NCBI GenBank assembly: GCA_947258975.1
Contig: CAMYKK010000005.1
Location: 62,001 to 126,000, forward strand
Direction of reading: 5' to 3'
Source: an uncultured Gammaproteobacteria bacterium
GTDB lineage: Bacteria > Pseudomonadota > Gammaproteobacteria > Arenicellales > JAANXG01
DNA length: 64,000 nt
The notes under the pieces are model-generated. The model ran no database searches, had not been told where the DNA came from, and saw only the letters and a list, made by a program, of their open reading frames with translations. Numbering within the stretch: position 1 is the first letter of the stretch; each line of letters begins with the position of its first letter. Below are positions 63,855 through 64,000 of this stretch, piece after piece. The position numbers and the translations under genes were made by a program.

Positions 63855-64000
63855 TCAGTGGCTCGCGGATGATTTATCTTGGTCTTTCAAGAACAACTGT
63901 TGCATTGACCGCTCCAGTATTGCCTTTCTCTTCGGGTCAGCAGTTTCTTCTAACAAGGAATGATAAAGGCGTCGCGCGTCTTCCACAAAGCCCGCCTCTG
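63855..64000 (-). CDS. C-terminal part of an unidentified protein, cut by window edge
   Basis: One minus-strand frame is open from the window end to a TGA at 63855-63857, encoding 47 residues: helical, with ARRLYHSLLEETADP followed by a charged tail rich in Lys and Gln (QLFLKDQDKSSASH). I do not recognise the protein. The regular helix pattern could be the last TPR-like turn. It ends 20 bases before the xerD ATG in the same direction, which supports a real, co-transcribed gene. Confidence 0.5.
   Translation of the reverse strand, partial: EAGFVEDARRLYHSLLEETADPKRKAILERSMQQLFLKDQDKSSASH

Overview
The window is chromosomal DNA of a gammaproteobacterium. Three conserved gene orders support this: gyrA-serC-(serA)-pheA-hisC-tyrA-aroA-cmk-rpsA-ihfB-lapA-lapB; mtnA/mtaD-ubiG-mupP-yciK; and yciO-trpS-scpA-scpB-rluB. 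The first two and the mfd-csiV-mtiP order match what I remember of Pseudomonas. Here tyrA and aroA are separate genes and an ABC-transporter-type polysaccharide cluster is present, so it is probably not a Pseudomonas. Base composition looks roughly balanced by eye. I cannot name the genus. Coding density is very high, and no gene-free stretch exceeds 300 bases.

Layout. 1-6.8 kb: ispD (cut by the window edge), mfd, def, csiV, mtiP and hpt. 6.7-31.4 kb: one continuous minus-strand run. It starts at ugd with heptose genes (rfaE kinase domain, hldD), then the antiterminator rfaH and a winged-helix regulator, then an ops/JUMPstart-like element. After ops come gmd, rmlB, rmlA, the ABC exporter wzm/wzt, a 1362-residue methyltransferase/glycosyltransferase fusion, further glycosyltransferases, a WbpL-type initiating transferase, an SDR, a WbpM-type dehydratase and manC. 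The run ends in hpt and mtiP. 31.5-45.7 kb: comEA, lapB, lapA, ihfB, rpsA, cmk, the aromatic and serine genes, and gyrA. 45.9-49 kb: a small plus-strand set (cysC, a DegT-type aminotransferase, a WbpA-type UDP-sugar dehydrogenase). 49-53.6 kb: mtnA facing away from mtaD-ubiG-mupP-yciK. 53.6-64 kb: rsd, an orphan glycosyltransferase, a DNA glycosylase, rluB, scpB, scpA, trpS, yciO, folK, pcnB, tRNA-Glu(CTC), a CnoX-like thioredoxin, xerD and a truncated gene.

How the genes work together. ManC and Gmd supply GDP-mannose and a GDP-4-keto-6-deoxy sugar. RmlA and RmlB supply dTDP-4-keto-6-deoxyglucose. The WbpM-like, SDR and WbpL-like proteins probably make a 6-deoxy-N-acetylhexosamine and put it on undecaprenyl phosphate. 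The glycosyltransferases extend the chain, and Wzm/Wzt, with a carbohydrate-binding tail on Wzt, exports it. Ugd, RfaE, HldD, LapA and LapB tie the region to lipopolysaccharide core assembly and control. RfaH is encoded just upstream of its presumed ops target, so the long operon looks self-antiterminating. MtaD, MtiP, MtnA and Hpt together suggest methylthioadenosine salvage through methylthioinosine and hypoxanthine.

The most notable points are: the RfaH-ops arrangement; the fusion that combines a methyltransferase, a kinase-like catalytic loop, a coiled coil and two GT2 domains; G9 and A9 tracts that could give phase variation; a hexanucleotide repeat inside gyrA together with Val at GyrA position 83; and several enzymes lacking their usual catalytic lysine.
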